A DNA stretch of 64,000 nucleotides from Bacteroidales bacterium (GCA_017443025.1 JAFSPG010000016.1:186001-250000), one strand, 5' to 3'; counted from the stretch's first letter, positions 10,045 to 19,975 are shown. Notes: generated by a model not told the origin, from the letters alone. A program made the numbers and translations.

Positions 10045-10953
10045 ATGCCCCGTAAATTTTTTACAGTTTTTTGGGACTATGTCATAATGTCGCTGGGCTG
10101 CGTGATTTTCTGCCTGGCCTGGGACGGATTTATGATTCCGAACGGAATCGCCAGCGGAGGAGTGATGGGCCTTTGCACCATCTTCCAGTTCGCTACCGGC
10201 GTCCCTGTCCCATACACCTATATATTATTGAATGCTATCCTGCTCGGAGTAGGATTCTGGGTGTTGGGCAACGGCTTCGGTTTCAAAACCATCTACTGTA
10301 TCGCCCTTACAACCGTTCTCTTCCAGTTTGCTCCTGACATCGATATCATCAAGTCCATTCCGGGTAATCCCCTGTATATCAGCGATAAAATTCTGATTCC
10401 GGTTATCGGAGGCCTTCTCGAGGCAATTGGTATCCTGATGATTTTCCGCCGAGGCGGAAGTACCGGAGGAACCGATATCGTGGCGCTTATCTTCAATAAG
10501 TACTGGCCTATCTCTCCCGGCAAGGTGTTCATGATAGTCGATTTCTTCATCATCGCTTCCATACTCCTTGTTCCAGGAAAGACTCTTCAGGATATGGTGT
10601 ACGGCTACATCGCCATGATTGCCTTCTGCCTCTTCCTCGACTTCCTCATGCTCGGCGAGAAGGCGACTGCGCAGGTTCTGGTGTTTTCGAAGAAGTACGA
10701 AGAAATCGCCGACGAGATTTCCCTTAAACTCAACAGGGGAGTGACTGCCTTGAAGGCTGTTGGCTGGTATTCGAAGTCCGACAGCAAGGTGCTCCTTATC
10801 ATAGTCAAGCGTACGCAGCTTCAGCCTCTTACCAAGGCTATCAAAAATATTGATCCCAAGGCATTCGTCAGCGTATCGTCGGCCAGCGGCGTCTATGGCG
10901 AAGGCTTCGAGGAAATGAAGACAGGCATTGACAAGAAGAGTTTGAAAAAATGA
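10045..10953 (+). CDS. YitT family membrane protein (first of tandem pair)
   Basis: A 302-residue inner-membrane protein. Residues 1-200 carry about five to six hydrophobic segments, and the RRGGSTGGTDIVALIFNKY segment is typical of the YitT/DUF161 family. The soluble C-terminal DUF2179 domain (about 215-300) includes LNRGVTALKAVGWYS and ends with a basic tail. The family's transport or regulatory function is not established. The last bases overlap the next gene's ATG (ATGA), so the pair is translationally coupled. The paralogue downstream matches it along the whole length. Confidence 0.9.
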   Translation: MPRKFFTVFWDYVIMSLGCVIFCLAWDGFMIPNGIASGGVMGLCTIFQFATGVPVPYTYILLNAILLGVGFWVLGNGFGFKTIYCIALTTVLFQFAPDIDIIKSIPGNPLYISDKILIPVIGGLLEAIGILMIFRRGGSTGGTDIVALIFNKYWPISPGKVFMIVDFFIIASILLVPGKTLQDMVYGYIAMIAFCLFLDFLMLGEKATAQVLVFSKKYEEIADEISLKLNRGVTALKAVGWYSKSDSKVLLIIVKRTQLQPLTKAIKNIDPKAFVSVSSASGVYGEGFEEMKTGIDKKSLKK

Positions 10954-11906
10954 GCAATCCTTTTAAAAACAGTATTCTCAAGACCATTAAGGAGTACGTT
11001 CTGGTTTCAGTCGGTATCCTTATGTACGTCACCGGTTGGACCATCTTCCTTATCCCTAACAACCTTGTAGGCGGGGGTGTGACCGGTATCGGCAGTATTA
11101 TCCAGTACGCTACCGGTTTCAATATGGGTTATTCCTTCTTTATCCTGAACGGAATCTTGCTCGTAATCGCGTTCTTCGTGATGGGAACTTCCTTTGGAGG
11201 AAAGACTATCTGGGCCATTTTCCTGGCTTCGGTGGGCTTGAAATTGCTGCCGGGCCTCATTCCTGATACCCTGATTCAGACTCTTGCCCTTGATAACGGC
11301 AAGTTGATGTGTACGATTATGGGCGGTATCGCTGCCGGAGTCGGCATAGGCCTTTCCATTTCCCAGGGTGGAAGTACAGGAGGAACCGATATCATAGCCC
11401 TTATCGTCTGCAAGTACAAGCCGATTTCGCCCGGAAAGATGATTCTCTGGATGGATGCCGTCATCATCATCGGGTCCTTCTTCATCCCTTCCTTTACGGC
11501 AGATGGTGCACCAGTGGGATGGGCCGACAAATTTACCGTCGTCGTTTACGGTCTTATCCTCGTTACCGTGAACAGCAGCGTGGTCGACCTTTATCTCAAT
11601 GGTTCCAAGCAGTCGGTGCAGCTGTTCATTCTTTCCCAAAAATATAAAGAAATCGCCGATTGTATTACCCAGACTCTCCACAGGGGCGTTACGGTGCTCC
11701 CGGCACAGGGCTGGTATTCGAAGGTCGAGAGCCACGTTCTTATGGTTATCACCCGAAAAACCGACCTTAATCTCCTCCTGAAATACATAAAGTCAATCGA
11801 TCCGGATGCATTTTTGTCCGTATCTGCGGCATCGGGAGTTTATGGTAAGGGCTTCGATGTCATAAAAGCGAGCGTAAAGAAGGCCGTCGGAAAGAGCAAA
11901 TCATAA
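10950..11906 (+). CDS. YitT family membrane protein (second of tandem pair)
   Basis: A 318-residue paralogue of the upstream gene with the same layout: about six membrane segments, QGGSTGGTDIIALIVCKYK in the middle, and a C-terminal DUF2179 domain with LHRGVTVLPAQGWYSK. It overlaps the upstream gene by 4 nt. Two paralogues in one message suggests a hetero-oligomeric membrane complex, but that is inference. A hairpin with a T-run lies about 30 nt after the stop. Confidence 0.9.
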   Translation: MSNPFKNSILKTIKEYVLVSVGILMYVTGWTIFLIPNNLVGGGVTGIGSIIQYATGFNMGYSFFILNGILLVIAFFVMGTSFGGKTIWAIFLASVGLKLLPGLIPDTLIQTLALDNGKLMCTIMGGIAAGVGIGLSISQGGSTGGTDIIALIVCKYKPISPGKMILWMDAVIIIGSFFIPSFTADGAPVGWADKFTVVVYGLILVTVNSSVVDLYLNGSKQSVQLFILSQKYKEIADCITQTLHRGVTVLPAQGWYSKVESHVLMVITRKTDLNLLLKYIKSIDPDAFLSVSAASGVYGKGFDVIKASVKKAVGKSKS

Positions 11907-11910
11907 AAAT

Positions 11911-12008
11911 CGTAAAAAAAACATAAGAATCGTAAAAACCTGCATTCGAGCAAATTCCCGAGGCAGGTTTTTTTGTTAGTTTTACGGCGTAAATAATTGA
12001 CCGTAAAA
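11911..12008. promoter_or_regulatory. Cluster of CGTAAA motifs, possible operator of the AraC-type gene
   Basis: The gap between the second yitT gene and the membrane AraC-type gene holds CGTAAA at 11911, 11931, 11988 and 12002, and its inverse TTTACG at 11981. TTTTACGG (11980-11987) and CCGTAAAA (12001-12008) form an 8-bp inverted repeat separated by 13 nt, ending on the first base of the ATG. This could be an operator, possibly for autoregulation, or a hairpin covering the start. No clear TAnnTTTG box is seen. Confidence 0.4.
11934..11974 (+). terminator. Intrinsic terminator after the yitT pair
   Basis: AAAAACCTGC (11934-11943) pairs with GCAGGTTTTT (11963 onward), closing a loop of about 19 nt, and the T-run continues to 11974. 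Confidence 0.7.
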
Positions 12009-13036
12009 TGGATTCGCTCCCTGGCGGTAACGTCCGTCTGGCCGCAAGCATTCCTGGCCTGTTCTTATTAATATCCGTTTTGCTGACGTCGGTTTCCGGT
12101 GCAATGGACCTGTCGTCATCGGCCGGGCTGCTCTGCCTGACCGGTTCGATGTCTGTCATATTGTCGGAGTCTTCTCTTCGCAGGGTGATGGCCTGGTGCG
12201 CCGTCGGGGTCCAGTTTGTCCTGGCGGCTTGTTTCGTCGCCTCGTCAATGTCAGGCTGGTCTGCCCCGGCCTGGCTCTGGCCTTTCTATTTCACGGTGGC
12301 TGCCTTCCTTCCTGCAGGAATAGTCCTTTCGGCCGGACTTCTGACGCGCTGCGGCGACCCGGTATTCCTGTCTTCTGAAATAAAGGGAACGGATGCAATA
12401 AGAGGATATTCCCCATACGTTCTGGCCTTGCTGATGTTTTTGTCGGGCGCGGTGGTTTGGATGTCGCTTTCCCTGCCTCCTCCTTTTAATTCCATTCTCT
12501 CGGCGGCTTCACTGTTGTCCTTGCTAGCTATGGTCCTGATTCTTTATATCAGGCTGCTTGTGGGGCTGAAGCGGCTGGCTCTCATTGAGGCGGAGGTGAT
12601 TCTGCCTCCGGTGTCAAACTCGGGCGGAATTTCGCTGGCCGACAAGGCTCTTTTCCAGAAAATCGAGAGATATCTTACCGAGAAGAAGACTTATCTCAGG
12701 CCGGATTTCTCTATAGATTTACTTGCCCGTGAGGTTTGCTCCAACAGGAGTTACATATCTCGCTGCGTGAACAACTGCACGGGCTATTCATTCCCGAGAT
12801 ATATCAACAGTCTGAGGGTGAAGTATGCGCAGGAGGCCTTCCTTGCCGATATGGATCTGATGGTTACCGACCTGTATCAGCTCTCGGGCTTTTCTACGGG
12901 AGTGAATTTCACGATTGCCTTCAATCTCGAGGTGGGGGAGAATCCTCGTGACTGGTGCAAGAAGCAGAGGATGAAGGATGTCAACGAAGAGAGTGAACCC
13001 CCTTCCAGCTCTCCGGAAGAGGAGATTCAACCGTGA
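12008..13036 (+). CDS. Membrane-anchored AraC-type transcriptional regulator
   Basis: A 342-residue protein. Residues 10-190 contain about six hydrophobic segments with short connections and no recognisable sensor domain. Residues 215-320 form an AraC-type DNA-binding domain: LLAREVCSNRSYISRCVNNC is the first helix-turn-helix, followed by FPRYINSLRVKYAQ and a degenerate second motif (LYQLSGFSTGVNFTIAF). Membrane-bound AraC regulators of this layout occur in Bacteroidota. The ligand or signal is unknown. The C-terminus is acidic and proline/serine rich. The 3' end overlaps the convergent pseudouridine synthase gene by 56 nt. The start codon sits inside a cluster of CGTAAA repeats. Confidence 0.8.
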   Translation: MDSLPGGNVRLAASIPGLFLLISVLLTSVSGAMDLSSSAGLLCLTGSMSVILSESSLRRVMAWCAVGVQFVLAACFVASSMSGWSAPAWLWPFYFTVAAFLPAGIVLSAGLLTRCGDPVFLSSEIKGTDAIRGYSPYVLALLMFLSGAVVWMSLSLPPPFNSILSAASLLSLLAMVLILYIRLLVGLKRLALIEAEVILPPVSNSGGISLADKALFQKIERYLTEKKTYLRPDFSIDLLAREVCSNRSYISRCVNNCTGYSFPRYINSLRVKYAQEAFLADMDLMVTDLYQLSGFSTGVNFTIAFNLEVGENPRDWCKKQRMKDVNEESEPPSSSPEEEIQP

Positions 13037-13715
13037 TGTCTTCCTTGCTGACTGGGTGGGGCAGGGTAATCCGGCCTTCGTGCAGGCATATTCCTCCGTC
13101 GGGGTTCGATCTGGGAGCTCCGTACTTCAGGTCTCCCTTGATGATGCAGCCCATGTTCGACAGCTGGCAGCGAATCTGGTGATGTCTGCCCGTGAGAAGC
13201 TGTACTTCGATAAGATGATAGCGCTCTGTGGCGCCCAGATACTTGTAGATAAGTTTTGCGAGTTTTGCTTCTTTGTATTTACCTTCGGGGACCACGAAGC
13301 TTTTGTTCATGGCTTCTCGGCGCAGCAGCCAGTTCTCCAGAAGTTCTTCCTCTTTCGGCGGCCGGGCGTAGCAGAGGGCGTAGTAGGTCTTGTGTACTTT
13401 GCCTTCGCGGAATGCCGCGCTTACGCGTTCGAGGGCTTTGGATGTTTTAGTGAATACGGTGATGCCGCTGACAGGCCTGTCGAGGCGGTGGGGAATGCCG
13501 AGAAAGACTTTTCCGGGCTTTGAGTTGCGCTGCGCTATGAAGGCTTTGTAGCGGTCGCAGAGAGTTTCGTCACCGGTTTTGTCTCCCTGCACAAGGTCGC
13601 CGGGCTTCTTATCCACAATCAATAGATGATTGTCCTCGAAGAGAATCCTCTCCTCCAACTCCTTATATTCATCCTTTCCCAACGTCCTGTATTCCATATT
13701 CTTTATATCTATCAT
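12981..13715 (-). CDS. RluA-family pseudouridine synthase
   Basis: A 244-residue RNA-modifying enzyme that isomerises uridine to pseudouridine in rRNA or tRNA. The catalytic motif HRLDRPVSG is present with Asp79. LLTGRHHQIRCQLS (around 170-185) is the second family signature. No N-terminal S4 domain is present, as in the short RluA/RluC-like members. The exact target base cannot be told from the sequence. The frame opens at 13715, but Met7 (13697) is an equally good start. It is convergent with the AraC-type gene and divergent from dnaK. Confidence 0.9.
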   Translation of the reverse strand: MIDIKNMEYRTLGKDEYKELEERILFEDNHLLIVDKKPGDLVQGDKTGDETLCDRYKAFIAQRNSKPGKVFLGIPHRLDRPVSGITVFTKTSKALERVSAAFREGKVHKTYYALCYARPPKEEELLENWLLRREAMNKSFVVPEGKYKEAKLAKLIYKYLGATERYHLIEVQLLTGRHHQIRCQLSNMGCIIKGDLKYGAPRSNPDGGICLHEGRITLPHPVSKEDITVESPLPESWKGVHSLR

Positions 13716-13759
13716 TTCCCAAATGTACTAATTATTTTTTAATTCTTGGCCTTGTGATA

Positions 13760-13799
13760 TGACAAAATGTCAGTTGTTGGGGAATGGCACAACATTCGT
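13760..13799 (+). promoter_or_regulatory. Inverted repeat and sigma-54-like site upstream of dnaK
   Basis: TGACA-N3-TGTCA is a perfect inverted repeat at 13760-13772. Downstream, TGGCAC with GG at 13786-13787 is followed by ten bases and GT at 13798, one base away from the GG-N10-GC spacing of sigma-54 promoters. A separate AGGAG lies about 10 nt before the dnaK ATG, a strong ribosome-binding site by the standards of this window. The dnaK-regulating role is inferred. Confidence 0.35.
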
Positions 13800-13810
13800 T
13801 ATACCCATAG

Positions 13811-15768
<1,958 letters not shown>

Positions 15769-15770
15769 AC

Positions 15771-16499
15771 ATGTCCATCAGCCGTCATGCAGGTAATATC
15801 TCCGGCGACAAAGTAGTCAGCCCGGAGTCAATGACAGGAACCATACTCTCCATGGGTATGGTTCCTTTTTTCGAAAACCCCATTCCGGGATGGTCCATCG
15901 AGGAGATGACTCCATCCCAGTACTGGTTCGACGCCCCGGACGGGGAAATCGTAAACACTCCCTGGGACTGGAAGATTTACTGCGTGCAGAGCGGCGAGAT
16001 TGCCTACGGCAAGTTTCTCTGGGGAGGCAAGGCAGCTTTTGCCACGGTGGAGTGGTACCGCGAGCTGCGTAATTGGAGGCTTAGCCTCGATAAATATAAG
16101 CCCGATGCTGCCGGGCAAAAAATTCTGGATTATATTGAGGAGCACGGCAGTATCGGCATAAAGGAGGTCCGGGCACTGCTAGGAATCAAGAAGGGCCAGG
16201 CCGATGCCCAAATGACCCGCCTTCAGATGGGTTGCAGGGTTGTAACTGGCGATATCATCCGGGTATATCGCGGAGCTGACCTGCATTATAACGGCTGGCA
16301 GCAGTCATCCTTCTGCAAGCCTGAAGACCTTTTCGGCGCGCCGATAGTTTTTCCGGGCTTCAAGGGTGCTTCTGTGCCGGAGTCGGCAGGGCTTGAGGTC
16401 TCGCATTCGCCCGAAGAATCTTACCGCCGGCTTTCCGAAAAGGTACTTTCGTTATACCCCTCGGCCACGGAAAAGCAGATTTCAAAACTTCTCGGATAG
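15771..16499 (+). CDS. AlkZ-related winged-helix protein
   Basis: A 242-residue cytoplasmic protein starting 2 nt after the dnaK stop. Residues 105-165 look like a winged-helix segment (QKILDYIEEHGSIGIKEVRA, then KKGQADAQMTRLQMGCRV), and the first 100 residues are rich in Trp and aromatic residues. The architecture resembles short proteins annotated as related to the DNA glycosylase AlkZ (winged-helix, DUF1006-type). The full catalytic QxQ-type motif of AlkZ is not evident, so glycosylase activity should not be assumed. Confidence 0.5.
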   Translation: MSISRHAGNISGDKVVSPESMTGTILSMGMVPFFENPIPGWSIEEMTPSQYWFDAPDGEIVNTPWDWKIYCVQSGEIAYGKFLWGGKAAFATVEWYRELRNWRLSLDKYKPDAAGQKILDYIEEHGSIGIKEVRALLGIKKGQADAQMTRLQMGCRVVTGDIIRVYRGADLHYNGWQQSSFCKPEDLFGAPIVFPGFKGASVPESAGLEVSHSPEESYRRLSEKVLSLYPSATEKQISKLLG

Positions 16500-16508
16500 C
16501 TCCACGGC

Positions 16509-16982
16509 TCACCAGGTGGTGTAGGGGTGGAGGGAGAGATAGGAGTTGAAGAAACGGGGGTCGCCCGTGACTTCGGGGCCGAGCCAGGCTGGCTTGTCAT
16601 AGGCCTCATCCGTCGAGCCCAACTCTATTTCCGCCATAATCAGGCCTTTATTCTCGCCTCCGAATTCATCGACCTCCCATTTGCGGCCTCCCGGAGCCGG
16701 AATGATATGGCGAATCTTCTCGATACGGCCTTTCTTGCACAGGGCGAAGAGCTCCTCGGCGTCTTTCAGTGAAACTTCGATTTCCCATTCCGGGCGGCTC
16801 ATACCGTCTTCGGCGGCCTTCCCTTTGATTGTCAGGAAGCCCTGGTTGTCGCGGATGCGGATTCTTACGGTATTTCCGCCGTCGTGGGCTATGTATCCCT
16901 GTTTGATATGGTATGATTTGACGACCTCCTTTCTGAAGGCTTCGTCAGTAATCAAAAATTTTCGCTCGATTTCAGTATTCAT
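16509..16982 (-). CDS. CYTH domain protein (triphosphate tunnel metalloenzyme)
   Basis: A 157-residue protein of the CYTH superfamily, which hydrolyses triphosphate substrates inside a beta-barrel tunnel. The ExExK signature appears as EIERKF at residues 4-9. Further alternating charged strands are visible, such as TVRIRIRDNQGFLTIKG and EWEIEV. Bacterial members often act on inorganic tripolyphosphate, and the substrate here is not known. It lies directly downstream of nadD on the same strand with a 10-nt gap, so the two may be co-transcribed. Confidence 0.88.
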   Translation of the reverse strand: MNTEIERKFLITDEAFRKEVVKSYHIKQGYIAHDGGNTVRIRIRDNQGFLTIKGKAAEDGMSRPEWEIEVSLKDAEELFALCKKGRIEKIRHIIPAPGGRKWEVDEFGGENKGLIMAEIELGSTDEAYDKPAWLGPEVTGDPRFFNSYLSLHPYTTW

Positions 16983-16992
16983 ATTAATTGGG

Positions 16993-17553
16993 CTACATGA
17001 GCTGCTTGCTTATATCTTTGCCTTCGGCTGCGGCCTGGCGGAGTTCGGTGGAGGAGACGTTGACCAGAGGTGCGTCCAGCAGGGTAATCCGATAGGCGGG
17101 GTCCTCTTTCAGAAGGCGGGCTCTGAGGTGACCCCTGTGGTATCCTTTTCTGGGATAGACGGCCACTCCGTATTCGGTAAGGATGCGCCGGTAGTCTTTC
17201 CAGCGCGGGAAACTCTCGAGGTTGTCGGCGCCTATGGCGAGGATGAATTCGTTGCCGGGCTCGGCTTCCTTGAGGGCGTCGAGGGTGCGTATGGTATAGT
17301 GCGGAGGAGCCATGCCGAGTTCGATTTCATTGACCTCGGCCTTGGACAGTTCCCTGTGCCGTGCCAGAGCCGCGCTGGCGGCTTCGGAGCGCTTCGCGCC
17401 TTCCGGAGCAGCGGCCCCCTCCTTGAAGGGGCTCACCGGCGAGACGATAAGGTACACTTTGTCCACCCACTCCGCCTTGCAAAGGGTGCGGAGAATGGCC
17501 AGGTGCCCTTTGTGCATCGGGTTGAAACTACCGCTGTATACCGCTATCTTCAT
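16993..17553 (-). CDS. nadD: Nicotinate-nucleotide adenylyltransferase
   Basis: A 186-residue nucleotidyltransferase that makes deamido-NAD from nicotinate mononucleotide and ATP. The N-terminal signature GSFNPMHKGHLAIL (residues 8-21) is the GxFxPxHxGH motif, and VSSTELRQ near residue 170 is the SxTxxR motif. The length is typical for NadD. CYTH follows with a 10-nt gap, and gmk lies upstream on the same strand after a 76-nt spacer that carries a repeat element. The NAD theme recurs at pnuC 2.4 kb away, though on the other strand. Confidence 0.93.
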   Translation of the reverse strand: MKIAVYSGSFNPMHKGHLAILRTLCKAEWVDKVYLIVSPVSPFKEGAAAPEGAKRSEAASAALARHRELSKAEVNEIELGMAPPHYTIRTLDALKEAEPGNEFILAIGADNLESFPRWKDYRRILTEYGVAVYPRKGYHRGHLRARLLKEDPAYRITLLDAPLVNVSSTELRQAAAEGKDISKQLM

Positions 17554-17566
17554 AATGGTTAATAAA

Positions 17567-17632
17567 AGATTTCTCGACTCACTTCGTTCGCTCGAAATGA
17601 CAAGTTAGGTTTTTCGCTCGAAATACAGGTCA
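17567..17632. repeat. Intergenic TCGCTCGAAATGACA-type repeat, one full and one partial copy
   Basis: Between gmk and nadD is a sequence reading AGATTTCTCGACTCACTTCG then TTCGCTCGAAATGACAA (17567-17603), followed by a shortened second copy TTTCGCTCGAAATACAGG (17612-17629) reaching the gmk stop. It resembles the short dispersed intergenic elements seen in many bacterial genomes. Only these copies are in the window, so the family is inferred. Confidence 0.45.
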
Positions 17633-18202
17633 TTTGCCCAGGAAATTATCGACGAGGGTTTCGGCTTCGCGGAAGGCGGTGGAGAGGTCATCGTTGATGA
17701 GAACTACGTCGAATTTAGGGGCGTAGGTCATTTCTTCGGCGGCCTTGGCCACCCTCTCGGCTATGGCTTCGGGGGAGTCGGTCTTGCGGGCTATCAACCT
17801 GCGGTGGAGTTCCTCCACTGACGGGGCCTGGATGAATACCGACATGGCCTTGTCGCCGAAATACTTCTTCAGATTCACCCCACCCTTGACATCAACGTCG
17901 AAAATTATTACGTGGCCTTTGTCCCAGATGCGCTCAACCTCGGACTTCAAGGTACCGTAGTAGCGCCCTTCGTAAACCTGCTCGAATTCCACGAACTGGT
18001 CTGCGGCTATGCGACGGCGGAATTCATCTACAGGGAGGAAATAATACTCCACTCCGTCTTTTTCTTCGCCGCGGGGAGGCCGCGAAGTAGCTGAGATTGA
18101 GAATTCAATTTCAGGATGCAAACCGAGGATATGATTCACGATTGTGCTCTTGCCTGAGCCCGACGGGGCTGAGAAAATCAGGACTTTTCGATTGTCTGCC
18201 AT
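17630..18202 (-). CDS. gmk: Guanylate kinase
   Basis: A 190-residue kinase converting GMP to GDP with ATP, in the cytoplasm. The P-loop is SAPSGSGKST near the N-terminus. GMP-binding segments SATSRPPRGEE and GVEYYFLP follow, and later VFIQAPSVEELHRRL. The frame can be extended to a TTG at 18211, but ATG 18202 (MADNRKVLIF) gives the usual N-terminus and is chosen. It is divergent from the fructose-bisphosphate aldolase gene. Confidence 0.95.
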   Translation of the reverse strand: MADNRKVLIFSAPSGSGKSTIVNHILGLHPEIEFSISATSRPPRGEEKDGVEYYFLPVDEFRRRIAADQFVEFEQVYEGRYYGTLKSEVERIWDKGHVIIFDVDVKGGVNLKKYFGDKAMSVFIQAPSVEELHRRLIARKTDSPEAIAERVAKAAEEMTYAPKFDVVLINDDLSTAFREAETLVDNFLGK

Positions 18203-18213
18203 TAAAATCAAAT

Positions 18214-18249
18214 TTTGATGTCGGATTTCCGCAAAAATAATTAAATTTG
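18214..18249 (+). promoter_or_regulatory. Possible promoter of the aldolase gene
   Basis: TAAATTTG at 18242-18249 matches the -7 consensus TAnnTTTG. A TTTG at 18214-18217 lies 24 nt upstream, slightly longer than the usual spacing. The leader to the aldolase ATG would be about 65 nt. Confidence 0.45.
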
Positions 18250-18319
18250 TACGATTTCCCTACATATTTGGGAAAGGAAAAACGATATTTCGAACAAACA
18301 AATTACAAATATTCAAATT

Positions 18320-19321
18320 ATGGTATCTTTTAAAGAACTTGGCCTCGTGAACACCCGCGAAATGTTTGCAAAGGCCGTCGCCGGCGGATATGCTATCCCC
18401 GCATTCAATTTCAATAACATGGAGCAGCTCCAGGCCATCATCATGGCCGCCGCCGAGACCAAATCTCCCGTGATTCTCCAGGTCTCCAAGGGCGCCCGCA
18501 ACTATGCCAACCAGACTCTCCTCCGCTACATGGCCGAGGGCGCTGTGGCTTATGCCAAGGAGCTCGGCTGGGAGAAACCCCAGATCTGCCTCCACCTCGA
18601 TCACGGCGACAGCTTCGAGCTTTGCAAGAGCTGTGTTGACATGGGCTTCAGCTCAGTTATGATTGACGCATCTTCCCTTCCTTTCGAAGAGAATATCGCC
18701 CTTACCAAGAAGGTTGTCGAGTATGCTCACAAATTCGATGTTACCGTTGAGGCCGAGCTTGGCGTTCTCGCCGGCGTAGAGGACGAAGTTTCCGCAGAGG
18801 AATCCCACTATACCCGTCCCGAGGAAGTTATCGAGTTCGCTACCCGCACCGGCTGCGACTCCCTCGCAATCTCCATCGGCACCAGCCACGGAGCATACAA
18901 GTTCAAACCCGAGCAGTGCACCCGCGACCCCAAGACCGGCCGTCTGGTTCCTCCGCCCCTCGCTTTCGACGTTCTCCACGAGATTGAGAAGAAGCTTCCC
19001 GGCTTCCCCATCGTTCTCCACGGCTCATCTTCAGTTCCTCAGGAATATGTGGACATCATCAATCAGTTCGGCGGCAAGCTCCCTGATGCAGTAGGTATCC
19101 CCGAGGAGCAGCTCCGCGAGGCATCCAAGAGCGCTGTCTGCAAGATCAACATCGACTCCGACAGCCGTCTTGCCATGACCGCAGCAATCCGCAAGGTTTT
19201 CGCCGAGAAGCCCGGTGAGTTCGACCCCCGCAAGTATCTCGGCCCTGCCCGCGACGAAATGAAGAAACTTTATATGCACAAGATCGTCAACGTTCTTGGC
19301 AGCAACGGAAAAGCCGAATAA
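18320..19321 (+). CDS. fba: Class II fructose-bisphosphate aldolase
   Basis: A 333-residue zinc aldolase that interconverts fructose 1,6-bisphosphate with dihydroxyacetone phosphate and glyceraldehyde 3-phosphate. Zinc-site histidines are visible in HLDHGDSFE (around residue 95), in SIGTSHGAYK (around 185), and in VLHGSSSVP (around 235). The catalytic VEAELGVLAG is present. The gene is divergent from gmk and is followed 3 nt later by the FKBP gene. Assignment is firm. Confidence 0.96.
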   Translation: MVSFKELGLVNTREMFAKAVAGGYAIPAFNFNNMEQLQAIIMAAAETKSPVILQVSKGARNYANQTLLRYMAEGAVAYAKELGWEKPQICLHLDHGDSFELCKSCVDMGFSSVMIDASSLPFEENIALTKKVVEYAHKFDVTVEAELGVLAGVEDEVSAEESHYTRPEEVIEFATRTGCDSLAISIGTSHGAYKFKPEQCTRDPKTGRLVPPPLAFDVLHEIEKKLPGFPIVLHGSSSVPQEYVDIINQFGGKLPDAVGIPEEQLREASKSAVCKINIDSDSRLAMTAAIRKVFAEKPGEFDPRKYLGPARDEMKKLYMHKIVNVLGSNGKAE

Positions 19322-19324
19322 TCC

Positions 19325-19930
19325 GTGGATAAGACAAGTTACGCCCTGGGCATGAACATAGCCCAGAACCTTATGCAATCCGGTGTCAAGAAGCTTGCGG
19401 TGGAGGATTTCGCTGCAGGCTTCAAGGCCGTGATGGAAGGAGAGGTTACTCTGGTGTCTCCCGAGGAGGCCGGTAAACTCCTCGAAGATTATTTCAACGA
19501 GCTCTCCGCTGCACAGGCGGCCGAAAACGCCGAGATAGCTGAGGCCATGAAGAAGGAAGGCGAAGAATTCCTCGCCGAGAATGCCGGCAAGCCCGGTGTC
19601 GTCACCCTCAAGAGCGGTCTCCAGTACAAGGTGCTCAAGGCCGGCAACGGCCGCAAGCCTGGCCGCACCGACAAAGTGCGCTGCCACTACGAAGGCTCCT
19701 TCGTCAACGGAATGGTCTTCGACAGCTCCTACAACCGCGGAGAACCTGCCGTTTTTGGAGTAAATCAGGTAATCGCAGGCTGGACGGAAGCCCTCCAACT
19801 CATGGCAGAAGGTTCTGAATGGGAACTTTATATCCCTTACAACCTTGCTTATGGTGAGGCCGGAGCACACGGAGCGATTCCGCCTTGCGCCGCCCTTATC
19901 TTCAAGGTTGAACTTATTGCAGTTCTGTAA
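19325..19930 (+). CDS. FKBP-type peptidyl-prolyl cis-trans isomerase (FklB/FkpA-like)
   Basis: A 201-residue protein with an N-terminal dimerisation domain (about 1-90, starting DKTSYALGMNIAQNL) and a C-terminal FKBP domain (about 105-200, with VRCHYEGSFVNGMVFDSSYN). No signal peptide is visible, so it is probably cytoplasmic. The start is GTG at 19325, 3 nt after the aldolase stop; no earlier ATG keeps the domain intact. It helps protein folding by isomerising proline peptide bonds. Confidence 0.9.
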   Translation: MDKTSYALGMNIAQNLMQSGVKKLAVEDFAAGFKAVMEGEVTLVSPEEAGKLLEDYFNELSAAQAAENAEIAEAMKKEGEEFLAENAGKPGVVTLKSGLQYKVLKAGNGRKPGRTDKVRCHYEGSFVNGMVFDSSYNRGEPAVFGVNQVIAGWTEALQLMAEGSEWELYIPYNLAYGEAGAHGAIPPCAALIFKVELIAVL

Positions 19931-19941
19931 GATTTTAACAT

Positions 19942-19967
19942 AAGGGCCGCCCGAAAGCGCGGCCCTT
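19942..19967 (+). terminator. GC-rich hairpin after the FKBP gene
   Basis: AAGGGCCGC (19942-19950) pairs perfectly with GCGGCCCTT (19959-19967) around an 8-nt loop. There is no long T-run after it, so it may be a weak terminator or an mRNA-stabilising hairpin. It sits 8 nt before the pnuC start. Confidence 0.5.
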
Positions 19968-19975
19968 AATGATTT

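Noticed and set aside
16681..17562. Plus-strand ORF of 293 codons over CYTH and nadD
   Set aside because: Antisense shadow; CYTH and NadD motifs on the minus strand are clear.
19031..19870. Minus-strand ORF of 279 codons across the aldolase and FKBP genes
   Set aside because: Overlaps two well-supported genes on the other strand and has no family signature.
19930..19975. TPP or other riboswitch before pnuC
   Set aside because: Only 45 nt lie between the FKBP stop and pnuC, and they are mostly a simple hairpin; too short for a riboswitch.
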